A DNA stretch of 43,399 bases from Bacteroidota bacterium (GCA_030698405.1 JAUYMU010000024.1:1-43399); one strand, 5' to 3'; numbered from the stretch's first letter, positions 17,099 to 25,920 are shown. Notes: generated by a model from the letters alone, not told the origin. Translations and numbers: made by a program.

Positions 17099-18940
17099 CT
17101 ATTTCAGTTCAATAATCATGGCCGACATAGCAGGTACTTTCAGGTTTTTCAGGTCGGTAATCGTTGTTCCTGAAATGATTTCTTTTCCTGAAACAGAATT
17201 GTCCATTATCTCGCTGAAACGGCTGGTATCCAAACTCTTTTCTGACGTATTTTTATTCAGCACAACCATCACTTTTCCGAATTGGTTGTAGCGGAAATAC
17301 ACATAAACGCCATCTTCAGGAGCAAAATGTTTTAGTTTTCCTGAATGAATTACCTCACTGGTTTTTCGCCAGTTAAGTATTTTGCTGAAAAAATCCTGCG
17401 CCTGCCTTTGCTGTGTGGTCAAACCTGCGCCGGTAAATGCATTCACCTGATCGCCAGCCCATCCTCCCGGAAAATCGGAGCGGATAACGCCGTGTTCTTC
17501 GGTTCCCGGATTCGACATCAGTATTTCTGTTCCGTAGAAAATCTGCGGAATACCTCGGGTGGTGGCATAATAAGCAATGCTCATTTTCAACAAATCGTAA
17601 TTTTCGCCCAGTTGGGTGTAAATGCGCGACATGTCGTGGTTATCAGGAAAAATAACCAGTTTATCCGGATCGGCGTATAAAAAGTCGTTGGCCAGTGATT
17701 CGTATATGGTTAACAGTCCGCCTCCCCAGGTTTCAGGATTCTTCAAGCCCTGCACAACAGCGTTGTTCAGCGGAAAATCCATTAATCCCGGAAGGTAAGA
17801 AACATAGCCGTCCTGGTTGATTTTACCTTTTTGCCAGTAAGATACGACCGCCGGATTGGTTGTCCATTCCTCGCCAACAATGTAAAAATCTGGGTATTCG
17901 TCCATTATTCGTTTTGTCCAGTCGGCCATCGCCAATTTATCGGGATACGGATAAGTGTCCATTCTAATTCCGTCCAATCCCAAATATTCAGTCCACCAAA
18001 TGCTGTTCTGAATCAGGTAGTTTGACACGAATGGATTGCGCTGGTTCAGGTCGGGCATCGATGGCACAAACCAACCGTCGGCCATCAACCGTTTATCTGA
18101 TTCCGAAGCGTACGGATCCTGATTTACAGTCCGCCGGTGACTGGTAATTTTGTATTCAGGATAATAATTGAGCCAATCAGCCGAGGGCATATCGTCCATC
18201 CACCAATGTTCTGAACCGATGTGGTTGAAAATCATATCCATCATCAGTTTCATTCCTTTTTGATGTACCGCTTTCCCAAGTTCGCGGTATTCTTCGTTGG
18301 TCCCGTAGCGTGAATCAACTTTGTAAAAATCGGTGGTGGAATAGCCGTGGTACGAAACCTGTGTCATGTTATTTTCGAGCACCGGATTGAGCCAAACGGA
18401 GGTGAAACCAAGCTTCGACAGGTAATCGAGACTATTTTTTATTCCCTGAATGTCGCCTCCGTGGCGGCCATTCATGTGGGTACGATTGGGTAGTTCTTTC
18501 ATTCCGGCAACCGCATCATTGGCCGGATTTCCATTTACAAAACGATCGGGAGTTATCAAATAAATCACATCCGAACCGTCGAAACCCTTGCGACTGGCCG
18601 AATTTGGTTCGCGGTTTTTCAATTCGTAATTGTACGAAACCACTTCCTTTTTGCTTTTCCTGAATTGAATTGGAAAACTTCCGGCTTTGGCTTCCGGAGA
18701 AATGGTTAAATCGATAAAAACGTAATTGGGATTTTCCTGACGACTGATGGTTTTGATCTTTACGCCGGGATAATTCAGGGTGATTTCCGTTGCAGCAATT
18801 TCCTGCCCGTGAACCATTAACTGAACTGTTGGATTTTTCATGCCTACCCACCAAAATGTGGGTTCAACGCGGTCAACATTCAACGCAAAAGTGGTAATGC
18901 TGAATGCGATAATGATAATAAATAGATATAGCTTTTTCAT
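17099..18940 (-). CDS. SusA-like GH13 neopullulanase/cyclomaltodextrinase
   Basis: A 613-residue secreted hydrolase acting on maltodextrins. The start MKKLYLFIIIIAFSITTFA at 18940 gives a clean signal peptide. Ten further in-frame codons upstream come from the intergenic repeat and are rejected. Order: signal peptide; N-terminal beta domain of the cyclomaltodextrinase type (VEPTFWWVGMKNPTVQLMV, about 15-110); GH13 barrel beginning DVIYLITPDRFVNG with GIRMDTYPY (Asp, about 326), VGEEW (Glu, about 357) and FPDNHD (Asp, about 433); C-terminal beta domain. This matches the periplasmic SusA group of starch-utilisation systems. Upstream lies GH65, separated only by a hairpin repeat. Confidence 0.92.
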   Translation of the reverse strand: MKKLYLFIIIIAFSITTFALNVDRVEPTFWWVGMKNPTVQLMVHGQEIAATEITLNYPGVKIKTISRQENPNYVFIDLTISPEAKAGSFPIQFRKSKKEVVSYNYELKNREPNSASRKGFDGSDVIYLITPDRFVNGNPANDAVAGMKELPNRTHMNGRHGGDIQGIKNSLDYLSKLGFTSVWLNPVLENNMTQVSYHGYSTTDFYKVDSRYGTNEEYRELGKAVHQKGMKLMMDMIFNHIGSEHWWMDDMPSADWLNYYPEYKITSHRRTVNQDPYASESDKRLMADGWFVPSMPDLNQRNPFVSNYLIQNSIWWTEYLGLDGIRMDTYPYPDKLAMADWTKRIMDEYPDFYIVGEEWTTNPAVVSYWQKGKINQDGYVSYLPGLMDFPLNNAVVQGLKNPETWGGGLLTIYESLANDFLYADPDKLVIFPDNHDMSRIYTQLGENYDLLKMSIAYYATTRGIPQIFYGTEILMSNPGTEEHGVIRSDFPGGWAGDQVNAFTGAGLTTQQRQAQDFFSKILNWRKTSEVIHSGKLKHFAPEDGVYVYFRYNQFGKVMVVLNKNTSEKSLDTSRFSEIMDNSVSGKEIISGTTITDLKNLKVPAMSAMIIELK

Positions 18941-18955
18941 GTATTTATTGTTTTT

Positions 18956-19017
18956 ACCACATAGACACATAGGTCACATAGTTTTTTCCCTCTATGTGTT
19001 CTATGTGCCTATGTGGT
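18956..19017 (-). repeat. CACATAG-rich hairpin repeat, copy 1
   Basis: Two 26-nt arms (18956-18981 and 18992-19017), each built of three CACATAG units, are complementary at 23 of 26 positions. The repeat lies between the GH65 and SusA-like genes and reaches into the GH65 stop codon (TAA at 19019-19017). Confidence 0.9.
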
Positions 19018-21326
19018 TATTGTTTTATCAATAGTTCTTTCTTTGCCAACAAATGGTACGATTGTCCGTGAACCACCAAATCGATGTTCACCTTTGAGTG
19101 ATTGATAACCATGAATTGCTTTTTGTCCATCTTAAATTCCAGTTGCGCTTCGCGGAAATTCAGGCGGAAAGAATACGAGTTCCAGCCTTCAGGAATAAAA
19201 GGGGTAAAATTTAACTGGCCATTTCGTACGCGCATACCGCCAAAACCCTGCACAAAAGCCATCCACGTTCCGCCCATGCTGGTGATGTGAAGCCCGTCGC
19301 AGGTGTCGTTGTTGTAATCGTCCAAATCGAGGCGGGCAGTGCGTAAATACATTTCGTATGCTTTCTCCTGACGACCCAAACTGGCTGCCAGAATTGAATG
19401 GATACAGCTCGAAAGTGACGATTCGTGCACCGTGAGCGGTTCGTAAAAATCGAAATGCCGCTCCAGACTTTCCTTGTCGAATTCGTCTTCGAACCAGAAT
19501 ATACTTTGCAATGTATCGGCCTGTTTGATGTAGGGCGAACGCAAAATCCGATCCCACGACCATTTCTGGTTGATGGGCCGGTCTTCAGGTTTTAACTGAC
19601 TTACCGGAATCAGTTCCTTATCGAGAAAACCATCTTGCTGAAGGTAGATTTTCCGGTTAAAATCGTAGGGAAAATACATGTCTTTTATGATCTTCTTCCA
19701 GCGCGAAGTTTCTTTCAGCTCTTTCAGTTTGAGTTTTTTCACCAGATCTTCGAATAAAAGCGGGTGCTCTTTCTTCAAATAATCAATGGCTTCGAGCGTA
19801 TATTTTAAAGTCCAAACCGCCATGTAGTTGGTGTGAAAATTATTGTTCACATTGTTCTCGTACTCATTTGGCCCGGTAACGCCCAGCATCACGAATTTCT
19901 TTTTCTCTTCCGACCAGTTGATGCGCTGGCTCCAGAAACGCGACAAGGCAAGCAACACCTCGAAACCATAAGGAGCGAGATAATCCTGGTCGCCGGAATA
20001 ATTGATATAATTGTAAATGGCATAAGCAATTGCGCCGTTGCGGTGAATTTCCTCGAAGGTAATTTCCCACTCGTTGTGGCATTCTTCACCGTTGATGGTC
20101 ACCATCGGGTAAAGTGCCGCACCATCAGAAAATCCAAGCTTTTCAGCATTTTCAATGGCTTTTGGCAAATGTTTGTATCGGTACAAAAGCAGGTTTTTCG
20201 ATACCATTTGCGGAGAAGTGCCGAGTTCAAAAGGCAAGCAATAAGCTTCGGTATCCCAATAAGTTACGCCGCCGTATTTTTCGCCGGTAAAACCTTTTGG
20301 ACCGATGTTCAGGCGCTCGTCGTCGCCCAGATAAGTTTGGTTGAGCTGGAAAATATTGAACCTGATTCCCTGCTGGGCCGCCACATCGCCTTCAATGCGG
20401 ATGTCGCTCGTTTCCCAACGCTTTTTCCATGCTTTTTCCTGACGGATAAATAACTTTTCGAATCCAGCTTCAGTGGCCTTTTTAATTTCTTTTTCAGTAA
20501 CATCCTGAAGTTTATTTGCCGGATGATAAAGTGTAGAAACAATGGCAGCATATTTTTCGATGCAAATTTCATCACCCTCATTTACTTCAACCTGAAATTC
20601 CGAAGCAATGTATTTTTCCTTCTGAATGGGTGAAAGTACAGGTTCAATCAGTGTTCCGTTCAGCCATGTTTTGAAATTCATTCCGGTACAAACCTGAAAA
20701 GCTGTTTTTTTGGTTTCCATGCATACAAAACCGACAGAACCATTTATTTGGGTGGCTTTTGCGATCCAGAAATTTTCATCGTAATTCGAATCTTCGTTCA
20801 CCACATTTCCGTCGATGTAGGGGGTAAGGGTAATTTTTCCTGAAAAATTCAAGGCTTTTATGGTGTAGCGAATGGCGCCAATTTCCTGATCGGCAATGCT
20901 CAAAAATCGTTTGGCATTTACTTCAACCTGTTTTCCTGATGAAAGCTTGGCCACAAAATGTCGCGAAAGCAAACCGGAATTCATGTCCAGATCGCGGTAA
21001 AATGAAATGATTTCAGCTTTGGCCAAATCCAACTCTTCGCCATCAACCGTAACGTTGATACCGATCCAGTTGGTAGCATTCAGGATTTTGGCAAAATATT
21101 CGGGATAGCCGTTTTTCCACCAGCCAACACGGGTTTTGTCGGGATAATAAACACCAGCCACATAACTTCCCTGAAGGGTGTCGCCGCTGTATTTTTCTTC
21201 GAAGTTGGCCCGCTGCCCGCTCCGTCCGTTGCCAATACTCAGCAAACTTTCAGTAATGCGGTTTGCTTCGGGATGGAATCCTTCTTCTATTATTTTCCAC
21301 TCATCGTGTATGATGTAGTTTTTCAT
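19017..21326 (-). CDS. GH65 maltose phosphorylase
   Basis: A 769-residue cytoplasmic enzyme, normal for the family, that would split maltose with phosphate into beta-glucose-1-phosphate and glucose (EC 2.4.1.8). Landmarks: N-terminal beta-sandwich with SLLSIGNGRSGQRANFEE, GGVTYWDTEAYCLPFEL, ECHNEWEITFEEIHRNG, and GVTGPNEYENNVNNNF, whose Glu (about 488) aligns with the catalytic acid of GH65 phosphorylases. The phosphate-loop region is in HESSLSSCIHSILAA. PgmB is directly upstream in the operon and uses the beta-glucose-1-phosphate, strongly supporting this reaction over trehalose or kojibiose phosphorolysis, which I cannot wholly exclude. Hairpin repeats flank both ends. Confidence 0.92.
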   Translation of the reverse strand: MKNYIIHDEWKIIEEGFHPEANRITESLLSIGNGRSGQRANFEEKYSGDTLQGSYVAGVYYPDKTRVGWWKNGYPEYFAKILNATNWIGINVTVDGEELDLAKAEIISFYRDLDMNSGLLSRHFVAKLSSGKQVEVNAKRFLSIADQEIGAIRYTIKALNFSGKITLTPYIDGNVVNEDSNYDENFWIAKATQINGSVGFVCMETKKTAFQVCTGMNFKTWLNGTLIEPVLSPIQKEKYIASEFQVEVNEGDEICIEKYAAIVSTLYHPANKLQDVTEKEIKKATEAGFEKLFIRQEKAWKKRWETSDIRIEGDVAAQQGIRFNIFQLNQTYLGDDERLNIGPKGFTGEKYGGVTYWDTEAYCLPFELGTSPQMVSKNLLLYRYKHLPKAIENAEKLGFSDGAALYPMVTINGEECHNEWEITFEEIHRNGAIAYAIYNYINYSGDQDYLAPYGFEVLLALSRFWSQRINWSEEKKKFVMLGVTGPNEYENNVNNNFHTNYMAVWTLKYTLEAIDYLKKEHPLLFEDLVKKLKLKELKETSRWKKIIKDMYFPYDFNRKIYLQQDGFLDKELIPVSQLKPEDRPINQKWSWDRILRSPYIKQADTLQSIFWFEDEFDKESLERHFDFYEPLTVHESSLSSCIHSILAASLGRQEKAYEMYLRTARLDLDDYNNDTCDGLHITSMGGTWMAFVQGFGGMRVRNGQLNFTPFIPEGWNSYSFRLNFREAQLEFKMDKKQFMVINHSKVNIDLVVHGQSYHLLAKKELLIKQ

Positions 21327-21354
21327 ATATTATAAGTTCAACAAGTTATTAATA

Positions 21355-21422
21355 ACCACATAGGCACATAGGTCACATAGATTTGGTTTATTTTTCTATT
21401 GTGTTCTATGTGCCTATGTGGT
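21355..21422 (-). repeat. CACATAG-rich hairpin repeat, copy 2
   Basis: Arms at 21355-21380 and 21396-21422 are near-complementary, with one inserted base in the right arm. Same sequence and same sense relative to transcription as copy 1. The right arm encodes the last codons of pgmB (NHIGT plus the stop), so the repeat has become part of the gene end. Confidence 0.9.
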
Positions 21423-22092
21423 TTTCAATTGTACTTTCTCCTAATGCACCTTTTAATTTTCTTACAGTAAATCCGTCAAAACCGGGAATTACAAAATCTG
21501 CCAGGCCGAGGGTTTCGGGGTCGCCAATTCCGACACAGCGCATTCCGGCATTCCGGGCGGCTTCGATTCCGGCAATAGCATCTTCGAAAACCACACAGCT
21601 TTCAGGCAAGACACCCAGACATTCAGCACCTTTCAAAAATACTTCAGGATTGGGTTTGGCTGTGGTAATGGAATTTCCATCAACCACCGCATCAAACACA
21701 ACTGAAAGTTGAATCCGGTTCAAAATCATCGGTGAGTTTTTACTGGCCGAACCGAGTGCAATTTTTATCCCGTTGTTTTTTAATTCCTGAAGGAATTCAG
21801 GCACTCCGGGAAGAATTTCTTCAGGGGTCATTTCCTCGATGTAAGTCACATAGAGCGTGTTCTTCTTTTCGGCCATCGCCAGTTTTTCAGGCTCCGAAAA
21901 TTGCAATCTGCCAATTTCGAGCAGAATTTCGAGCGATGACATTCGGCTAACGCCCTTTAATCGTTCATTGTCTTCAAGGGTAAACTCAAACCCGAGTTCT
22001 TCGGCCAAGGCTTTCCAGGCAATGAAATGGTACTTGGCGGTATCAACAATCACCCCATCGAGGTCAAAAATGCAAGCAGTTATTTTTATCAT
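21406..22092 (-). CDS. pgmB: Beta-phosphoglucomutase
   Basis: A 228-residue HAD-superfamily mutase converting beta-glucose-1-phosphate to glucose-6-phosphate. Motif I is FDLDGVIVDT with nucleophile Asp10 and acid/base Asp12, followed by the cap domain (LKGVSRMSSLEILLE), motif II GSASKN, motif III Lys in TAKPNPEVF, and motif IV VVFEDAIAGIEAA. The C1-type cap and the SR(M/x)xSLE pattern are typical of PgmB rather than other HAD phosphatases. The C-terminal NHIGT comes from an invading CACATAG repeat, outside the fold. It sits upstream of GH65 in the same operon and downstream of the inserted IS. Confidence 0.93.
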   Translation of the reverse strand: MIKITACIFDLDGVIVDTAKYHFIAWKALAEELGFEFTLEDNERLKGVSRMSSLEILLEIGRLQFSEPEKLAMAEKKNTLYVTYIEEMTPEEILPGVPEFLQELKNNGIKIALGSASKNSPMILNRIQLSVVFDAVVDGNSITTAKPNPEVFLKGAECLGVLPESCVVFEDAIAGIEAARNAGMRCVGIGDPETLGLADFVIPGFDGFTVRKLKGALGESTIENHIGT

Positions 22093-22117
22093 GCAATATT
22101 TTTAAGTTCATTTATCT

Positions 22118-22157
22118 TAACTCACCCCGTCGCATCTGCGATGCTTTGCCCCTCTTC
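22118..22157. repeat. Left half of a palindromic repeat split by the IS
   Basis: TAACTCACCCCG (22118-22129), a mini-hairpin GCATC-TGC-GATGC, and CCCCTCTTC (22149-22157). All are mirrored in reverse complement on the other side of the IS at 23738-23788. Joined, the two halves form one long inverted repeat. Confidence 0.75.
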
Positions 22158-22249
22158 TATGTTGTAATTCAAATTTTCGGAGCATTATTTTTGAAATATT
22201 TTTTGTGCTAATTTATAAATAATTTATTTACAGCATATTATATTTGTTC

Positions 22250-22529
22250 TTGTAAAAAGGAAGAGGACGTAGGCTCTGCTGGGGAGCAACCTGCCAGCAA
22301 TACTTTTTACGGATACACTGTATGGAGGAAGGTTTTCGGACCTTCCTTTTATTCATACAGGAATCCAAATATGGCTAAAACAAACCCAATGTTTGATGAC
22401 CTACGACGATAAATATCTCTTAAAAACAACCTTCTATCAGTAGACAAATTAATGCTACATTTCCCTGTTTCAGTTTCCAAAAGTAAAGTGCCGCATTCTC
22501 TAAAAGCAGACCAGGCTGCAAGAGGGGCA
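22250..22529 (-). ncRNA. Candidate bridge/seek RNA of the IS
   Basis: The non-coding part downstream of the transposase has two nested hairpins: GTAAAAAG/CTTTTTAC (22252-22259 with 22303-22310) enclosing TGCTGG/CCAGCA, and CTGTATG/CATACAG (22318-22324 with 22354-22360) enclosing GGAAGGT/ACCTTCC. The segment at 22520-22529 is the exact reverse complement of the left target flank at 22147-22156 (10 nt). An internal-loop segment at 22260-22266 (GAAGAGG) also complements the junction. IS110-family elements use structured guide RNAs, placed 3' of the transposase in the IS1111 group. RNA limits are guessed. Confidence 0.5.
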
Positions 22530-22566
22530 TAGCGGTCACTTTGATATAATGATTGTTTTTAAGAGT

Positions 22567-23646
22567 TCATTTGACAACACCTGACACATAATCTTTTTTA
22601 TTTTTGAGTACAAAATATATTCGGTTTAGCATTTTTCGTGCAATTCGCACAATCGCTTTATTTGCTTCCATTCTTTTAATATAGCCAAGATAACTCATCA
22701 TCATTGCCGGATCATGCCTTACTGCAATCCACGAATTTTCGATTAATAAGCTACGCAGTATGTTGTTCCCACGAAAGGTCATTTCTCCATTGTTTGCTTT
22801 TTCACCTGATGAATGATAATTGGGAACTAATCCCACAAAACCTGCAAAGGAATCTGTGTTCCTGAACCGTTCAATTGTTTCAATTTCCGTTAACAAAGTA
22901 ATTGCTGTTATTAGCGCGATTCCCGGGATGGTTCGCAACAACGCAACATTTTCAGCATATCTTTCACTACGCGACAACAACCGAATTTTGCGCAGCACTT
23001 CCAAAAGAAGCATCCTTTGGTGTGCGACCTCTTGCAATAATATTTTCAGTGCTTGTGTGCCTGATTCATGTTGCAATGAAACCTCATTGAGCCATTTCAT
23101 GAAACGGTTAGACCAATGGGAGCCAGACTTTTCAAATTCTGGAGGATAAGCAATTCCGTAGAAATACAAGAACGATTTTATACGTTGTTTGAATCGTACC
23201 TGATCTTTGACCAAAGTTGAACGCATTCGTACCAATGACCTATCACCCAATGTTTCTATACTGGGAACATAAATCCCTTTCAAGTCGCCAGAACGCAAGG
23301 ATCGGGCAAGTTTCCGGCTATCGGTCGGATCATCCTTTTGCAATTGTTCCTTTTGGGAGGTAGGAACATCTGCCGGATTAATGACGATGTTATTTATTCC
23401 CATTTCCTTCAGTTTGTAATGTGTCCAAAATCCACTAAAGCCAGCTTCATATACAGAATTGTAATCGCCACCAGGAAAATTACGTCTTAAGTAGTTGCAC
23501 AATATTTCTGTGCTGCTTGGCTGAGTAAAGGTCTTGTGCATTAGTTCTTCAGTCATTATTGTTACTGTCCAACTTTTCAAATGTACATCAATACCGACAA
23601 AAATATTTTGTCCTTTGAAATCTAATCCCGTCTTTTGTGTTTGCAT
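22567..23646 (-). CDS. IS110-family transposase (DEDD recombinase)
   Basis: A 359-residue protein from the ATG at 23646 (MQTQKTGLDFKGQNIFVGID). An in-frame TTG at 23682 would lengthen it, but that codon overlaps a TATTTTTG -7-like box. The RuvC-like domain carries the DEDD set: Asp20 in VGIDVH, Glu67 in VYEAGFSGF, and Asp106/Asp109 in DDPTDSRKLA. A coiled middle follows, then the C-terminal domain (LLRTIPGIALITAITLLTEI, FAGFVGLVPNYHSSG with the likely catalytic Ser, GNNILRSLLIENSW). It appears intact, so the element may still be active. Confidence 0.93.
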   Translation of the reverse strand: MQTQKTGLDFKGQNIFVGIDVHLKSWTVTIMTEELMHKTFTQPSSTEILCNYLRRNFPGGDYNSVYEAGFSGFWTHYKLKEMGINNIVINPADVPTSQKEQLQKDDPTDSRKLARSLRSGDLKGIYVPSIETLGDRSLVRMRSTLVKDQVRFKQRIKSFLYFYGIAYPPEFEKSGSHWSNRFMKWLNEVSLQHESGTQALKILLQEVAHQRMLLLEVLRKIRLLSRSERYAENVALLRTIPGIALITAITLLTEIETIERFRNTDSFAGFVGLVPNYHSSGEKANNGEMTFRGNNILRSLLIENSWIAVRHDPAMMMSYLGYIKRMEANKAIVRIARKMLNRIYFVLKNKKDYVSGVVK

Positions 23647-23737
23647 AAGTCTTTGAGTTTTATTGGTTAATCCTAAAATCAAAAATAATACTATTATGGC
23701 TTATACTTTCATCTAAGCTCAATTACAAACATAGGGA

Positions 23738-23788
23738 CTCTTCAAGAAGAGAGGGGGGAAGGCCGCCTGCGGACTTCGGGGTGAGTTA
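23738..23788. repeat. Right half of the palindromic repeat split by the IS
   Basis: CTCTTCAAGAAGAG at the junction is itself palindromic. It is followed by AGGGGGG, a mini-hairpin CCGC-CT-GCGG and CGGGGTGAGTTA (23777-23788), the reverse complement of 22118-22129. Confidence 0.75.
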
Positions 23789-23871
23789 TTAAAAACACGA
23801 TATTAAATTAGTTCAATTTCGTAATTCAATTCTGTCTGAAATATTTTTCCTTCTGCTTTCCTTTTGCCTTT

Positions 23872-25386
23872 TTACTTCGAATCAACATCATCAACAAACA
23901 ACACACTTACAGCGGCAATCAGCAAGGATACGCCACCCAAAACGAGGGCGTAAATTGCATGTCCGCCAAACAATGATTTGGTAAAAAATCCGAGGATACT
24001 GGCTGCGAAGATTTGCGGGATCACAATGAAGAAATTGAAAATTCCCATGTATGTTCCCATTTTCTGCGCGGGCAATGAGCCGGTTAAAATCGCATAGGGC
24101 ATCGATAAAATACTTGCCCAGGCAATTCCAACGCCTACCATCGAAACCAGTAATAAATTCGGATCTTTGATCACATAGAATGACATCAGCCCAACTCCGC
24201 CGATTACCAGCGAAATTGCGTGTGCCATTTTCCGGCTGGTCGCTTTGGCCAGAACCGGAAGGATAAAGGCCATGACTGCGGCAAACCCATTGTAGATCGC
24301 GAATAAAAATCCGACCCAGTTGGCCCCTTTGTTATACAATTCGGTGGTGGTATCGCTGGTTCCGTAGATGTGACTGGTTACAGCCGAGGTTGAATAAATC
24401 CACATTGCAAATAACGCGAACCATGAAAAGAACTGGACAACGGCCAATTGCTTCATGGCTTTGGGCATGTTCATTAAATCGGTCATCACTTCAACCAAAC
24501 CGTTCCGGGTAAGTCCCTGTCGGGTATTCCAGCCGGTGATCAGCAAAATGATTCCGAAAACTGCCAGACCAACAGAAATCACATACAGTTCCTTTTCCCA
24601 TCCCTGTAAAAAAATCAGGTAACTAAACCCGGTTCCAAACAGTAACCAAATAAAACCCTGCCTGAAAAAGCTTTTCAGCAGTTCAACCGGAGAGCGGTAA
24701 ACGAACCTTGAAAGACCCTGACTTTGAATGTTCTCTTCCTCAAATTCTTTCAATTCATCGGGAGAATATTCTTTGGTACGGAAAACGGTCCACAAAACGG
24801 CCAGCAAGAATACTGCTCCACCCAGATAAAAAGCATACCTGACGGAAGGAGGAATTTTCTCACCCGCTTCGGCCACATTGGCTACACCCATCCATTCGCT
24901 TAAAATGTAAGGCAAGCCTGAAGCTATAACTGCTCCCAAACCTATAAAGAAACTCTGCATGGCAAATCCGCGTGTTCGCTGCTGACTTGGCAGCATGTCG
25001 CCCACAAATGCACGAAACGGTTCCATCGAAATATTGATGGAAGCATCCATGATCCAGAGCATTCCGGCGGCAATCCACAACGAAGGTGAATTGGGCATCA
25101 CCAGCAATGCCAGCGAAGCCAGAATGGCGCCAAGCAGAAAGAACGGACGACGCCGACCGAAACGACCCCATGTTTTATCGCTCAAATGACCGATAATCGG
25201 TTGCATTATCAAACCGGTTACCGGAGCAGCGATCCAAAGAATGGGGATGTCGTCAACGTTGGCGCCAAGCGTTTCGAAAATACGGCTGACATTGGCATTT
25301 TGCAGCGCAAAGCCAAACTGTATGCCCAAAAAGCCAAAACTCATGTTCCAGATTTGCCAAAAACTTAATTCGGGTTTCTTCTTCAT
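23872..25386 (-). CDS. MFS maltose/oligosaccharide transporter
   Basis: A 504-residue inner-membrane transporter of the major facilitator type, close to the sucrose/maltose proton-symporter group. The N-terminal half opens SFWQIWNMSFGFLGIQFGFAL and has the loop motif GHLSDKTWGRFGRRRPFFLLG, the RxGRRRP form seen in sucrose-type symporters. About twelve hydrophobic helices are visible, with a long charged central loop (TKEYSPDELKEFEEENIQ). It is the first gene of the minus-strand maltodextrin operon, upstream of pgmB and GH65, so maltose is the likely cargo. A promoter and a LacI-type operator lie upstream. The IS now separates it from the rest. Confidence 0.88.
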   Translation of the reverse strand: MKKKPELSFWQIWNMSFGFLGIQFGFALQNANVSRIFETLGANVDDIPILWIAAPVTGLIMQPIIGHLSDKTWGRFGRRRPFFLLGAILASLALLVMPNSPSLWIAAGMLWIMDASINISMEPFRAFVGDMLPSQQRTRGFAMQSFFIGLGAVIASGLPYILSEWMGVANVAEAGEKIPPSVRYAFYLGGAVFLLAVLWTVFRTKEYSPDELKEFEEENIQSQGLSRFVYRSPVELLKSFFRQGFIWLLFGTGFSYLIFLQGWEKELYVISVGLAVFGIILLITGWNTRQGLTRNGLVEVMTDLMNMPKAMKQLAVVQFFSWFALFAMWIYSTSAVTSHIYGTSDTTTELYNKGANWVGFLFAIYNGFAAVMAFILPVLAKATSRKMAHAISLVIGGVGLMSFYVIKDPNLLLVSMVGVGIAWASILSMPYAILTGSLPAQKMGTYMGIFNFFIVIPQIFAASILGFFTKSLFGGHAIYALVLGGVSLLIAAVSVLFVDDVDSK

Positions 25387-25634
25387 TGGTTTTTAATTTA
25401 GATTCAAGACACAAGATAACAGATACAAGACACCAAACAGAAAATAATTCAGGATTCTGAAAGATTTGTCAAGTGAGCAAATTACACTTTAGCTTTTGGA
25501 ATTGCAGTTCCTAAATAACCAAATACCAAAAGGCATTCTCAAATGTTTGGGATTAATAACAGTTTGCCCCGGGGATTCCCGGAAAAACCTTGTGAAGTCG
25601 TAAAATGGAATTACAAAAAACGGAATTAACTGCG

Positions 25635-25667
25635 CAAATATAACGAAGGATTTTTGTAATATCCAAA
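25635..25667 (-). promoter_or_regulatory. Promoter of the maltodextrin operon
   Basis: On the minus strand TTTG (25667-25664), a 21-bp spacer and TATATTTG (25642-25635) match the Bacteroidota consensus exactly. Transcription would start near 25628, giving a leader of about 240 nt before the transporter. Confidence 0.55.
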
Positions 25668-25733
25668 TCGGTGAAGCCTTCAAAAGCCTTATTGGTAGGG
25701 CGAAATAGGCAGTTCTTAGAGAAAAAACCGCAT

Positions 25734-25747
25734 TGCAAACGTTTGCA
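25734..25747. promoter_or_regulatory. LacI-family operator upstream of the transporter
   Basis: TGCAAACGTTTGCA is a perfect 14-bp palindrome with the central CG step favoured by LacI-type regulators. It lies about 110 bp upstream of the predicted start, a position more like activation than blocking. The same half-sites occur at 43101-43126 by the LacI gene. Confidence 0.6.
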
Positions 25748-25856
25748 GCCAAGGACAAAATATTCTTAAAAAAGGGTGATTTTTTTTAATCGGAGAAAAC
25801 ACACCCTTTATAAAATATTCCTACAGCTTGCACAACGTTAAGCTAATGTTGCATTT

Positions 25857-25884
25857 TTGTAACATACAAATTTGTATGTTACAA
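25857..25884. promoter_or_regulatory. Perfect 28-bp palindrome over the ATPase promoter
   Basis: The left arm TTGTAACATACAAA is followed directly by its exact reverse complement. The right arm contains the -33 TTTG of the promoter at 25871-25902, so a dimeric regulator bound here would block RNA polymerase. Confidence 0.6.
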
Positions 25885-25902
25885 TTTTATATGCTATATT
25901 TG
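25871..25902 (+). promoter_or_regulatory. Consensus promoter of the decayed ATPase gene
   Basis: TTTG (25871-25874), 20 bp, then TATATTTG (25895-25902): a full match to the consensus. Transcription would begin about 10 bp before the ATG at 25921. Confidence 0.6.
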
Positions 25903-25920
25903 TATTAAAACTTAAACATA

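Larger units (their letters stand above)
22158..23737 (-). mobile_element. IS1111-group (IS110 family) insertion sequence
   Basis: About 1,580 bp. The ends show the subterminal inverted repeats expected of the IS1111 group: TATGTTGTAATT at 22158-22169, and TATGTTTGTAATT in reverse complement at 23733-23721. The hexamer CTCTTC is present on both sides (22152-22157 and 23738-23743), giving either a core duplication or a shared recombination core. The transposase fills the right two-thirds. A 0.4-kb non-coding region lies 3' of it. The element interrupts the maltodextrin operon between transporter and pgmB in the same orientation, so readthrough is possible. Confidence 0.8.

Noticed and set aside
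21732-22105. Plus-strand ORFs over pgmB
   Set aside because: They are antisense shadows of a complete HAD-family gene.
25489-25758. 89-codon minus-strand ORF upstream of the transporter
   Set aside because: It covers the predicted promoter and operator, has no recognisable features and is better seen as regulatory DNA.
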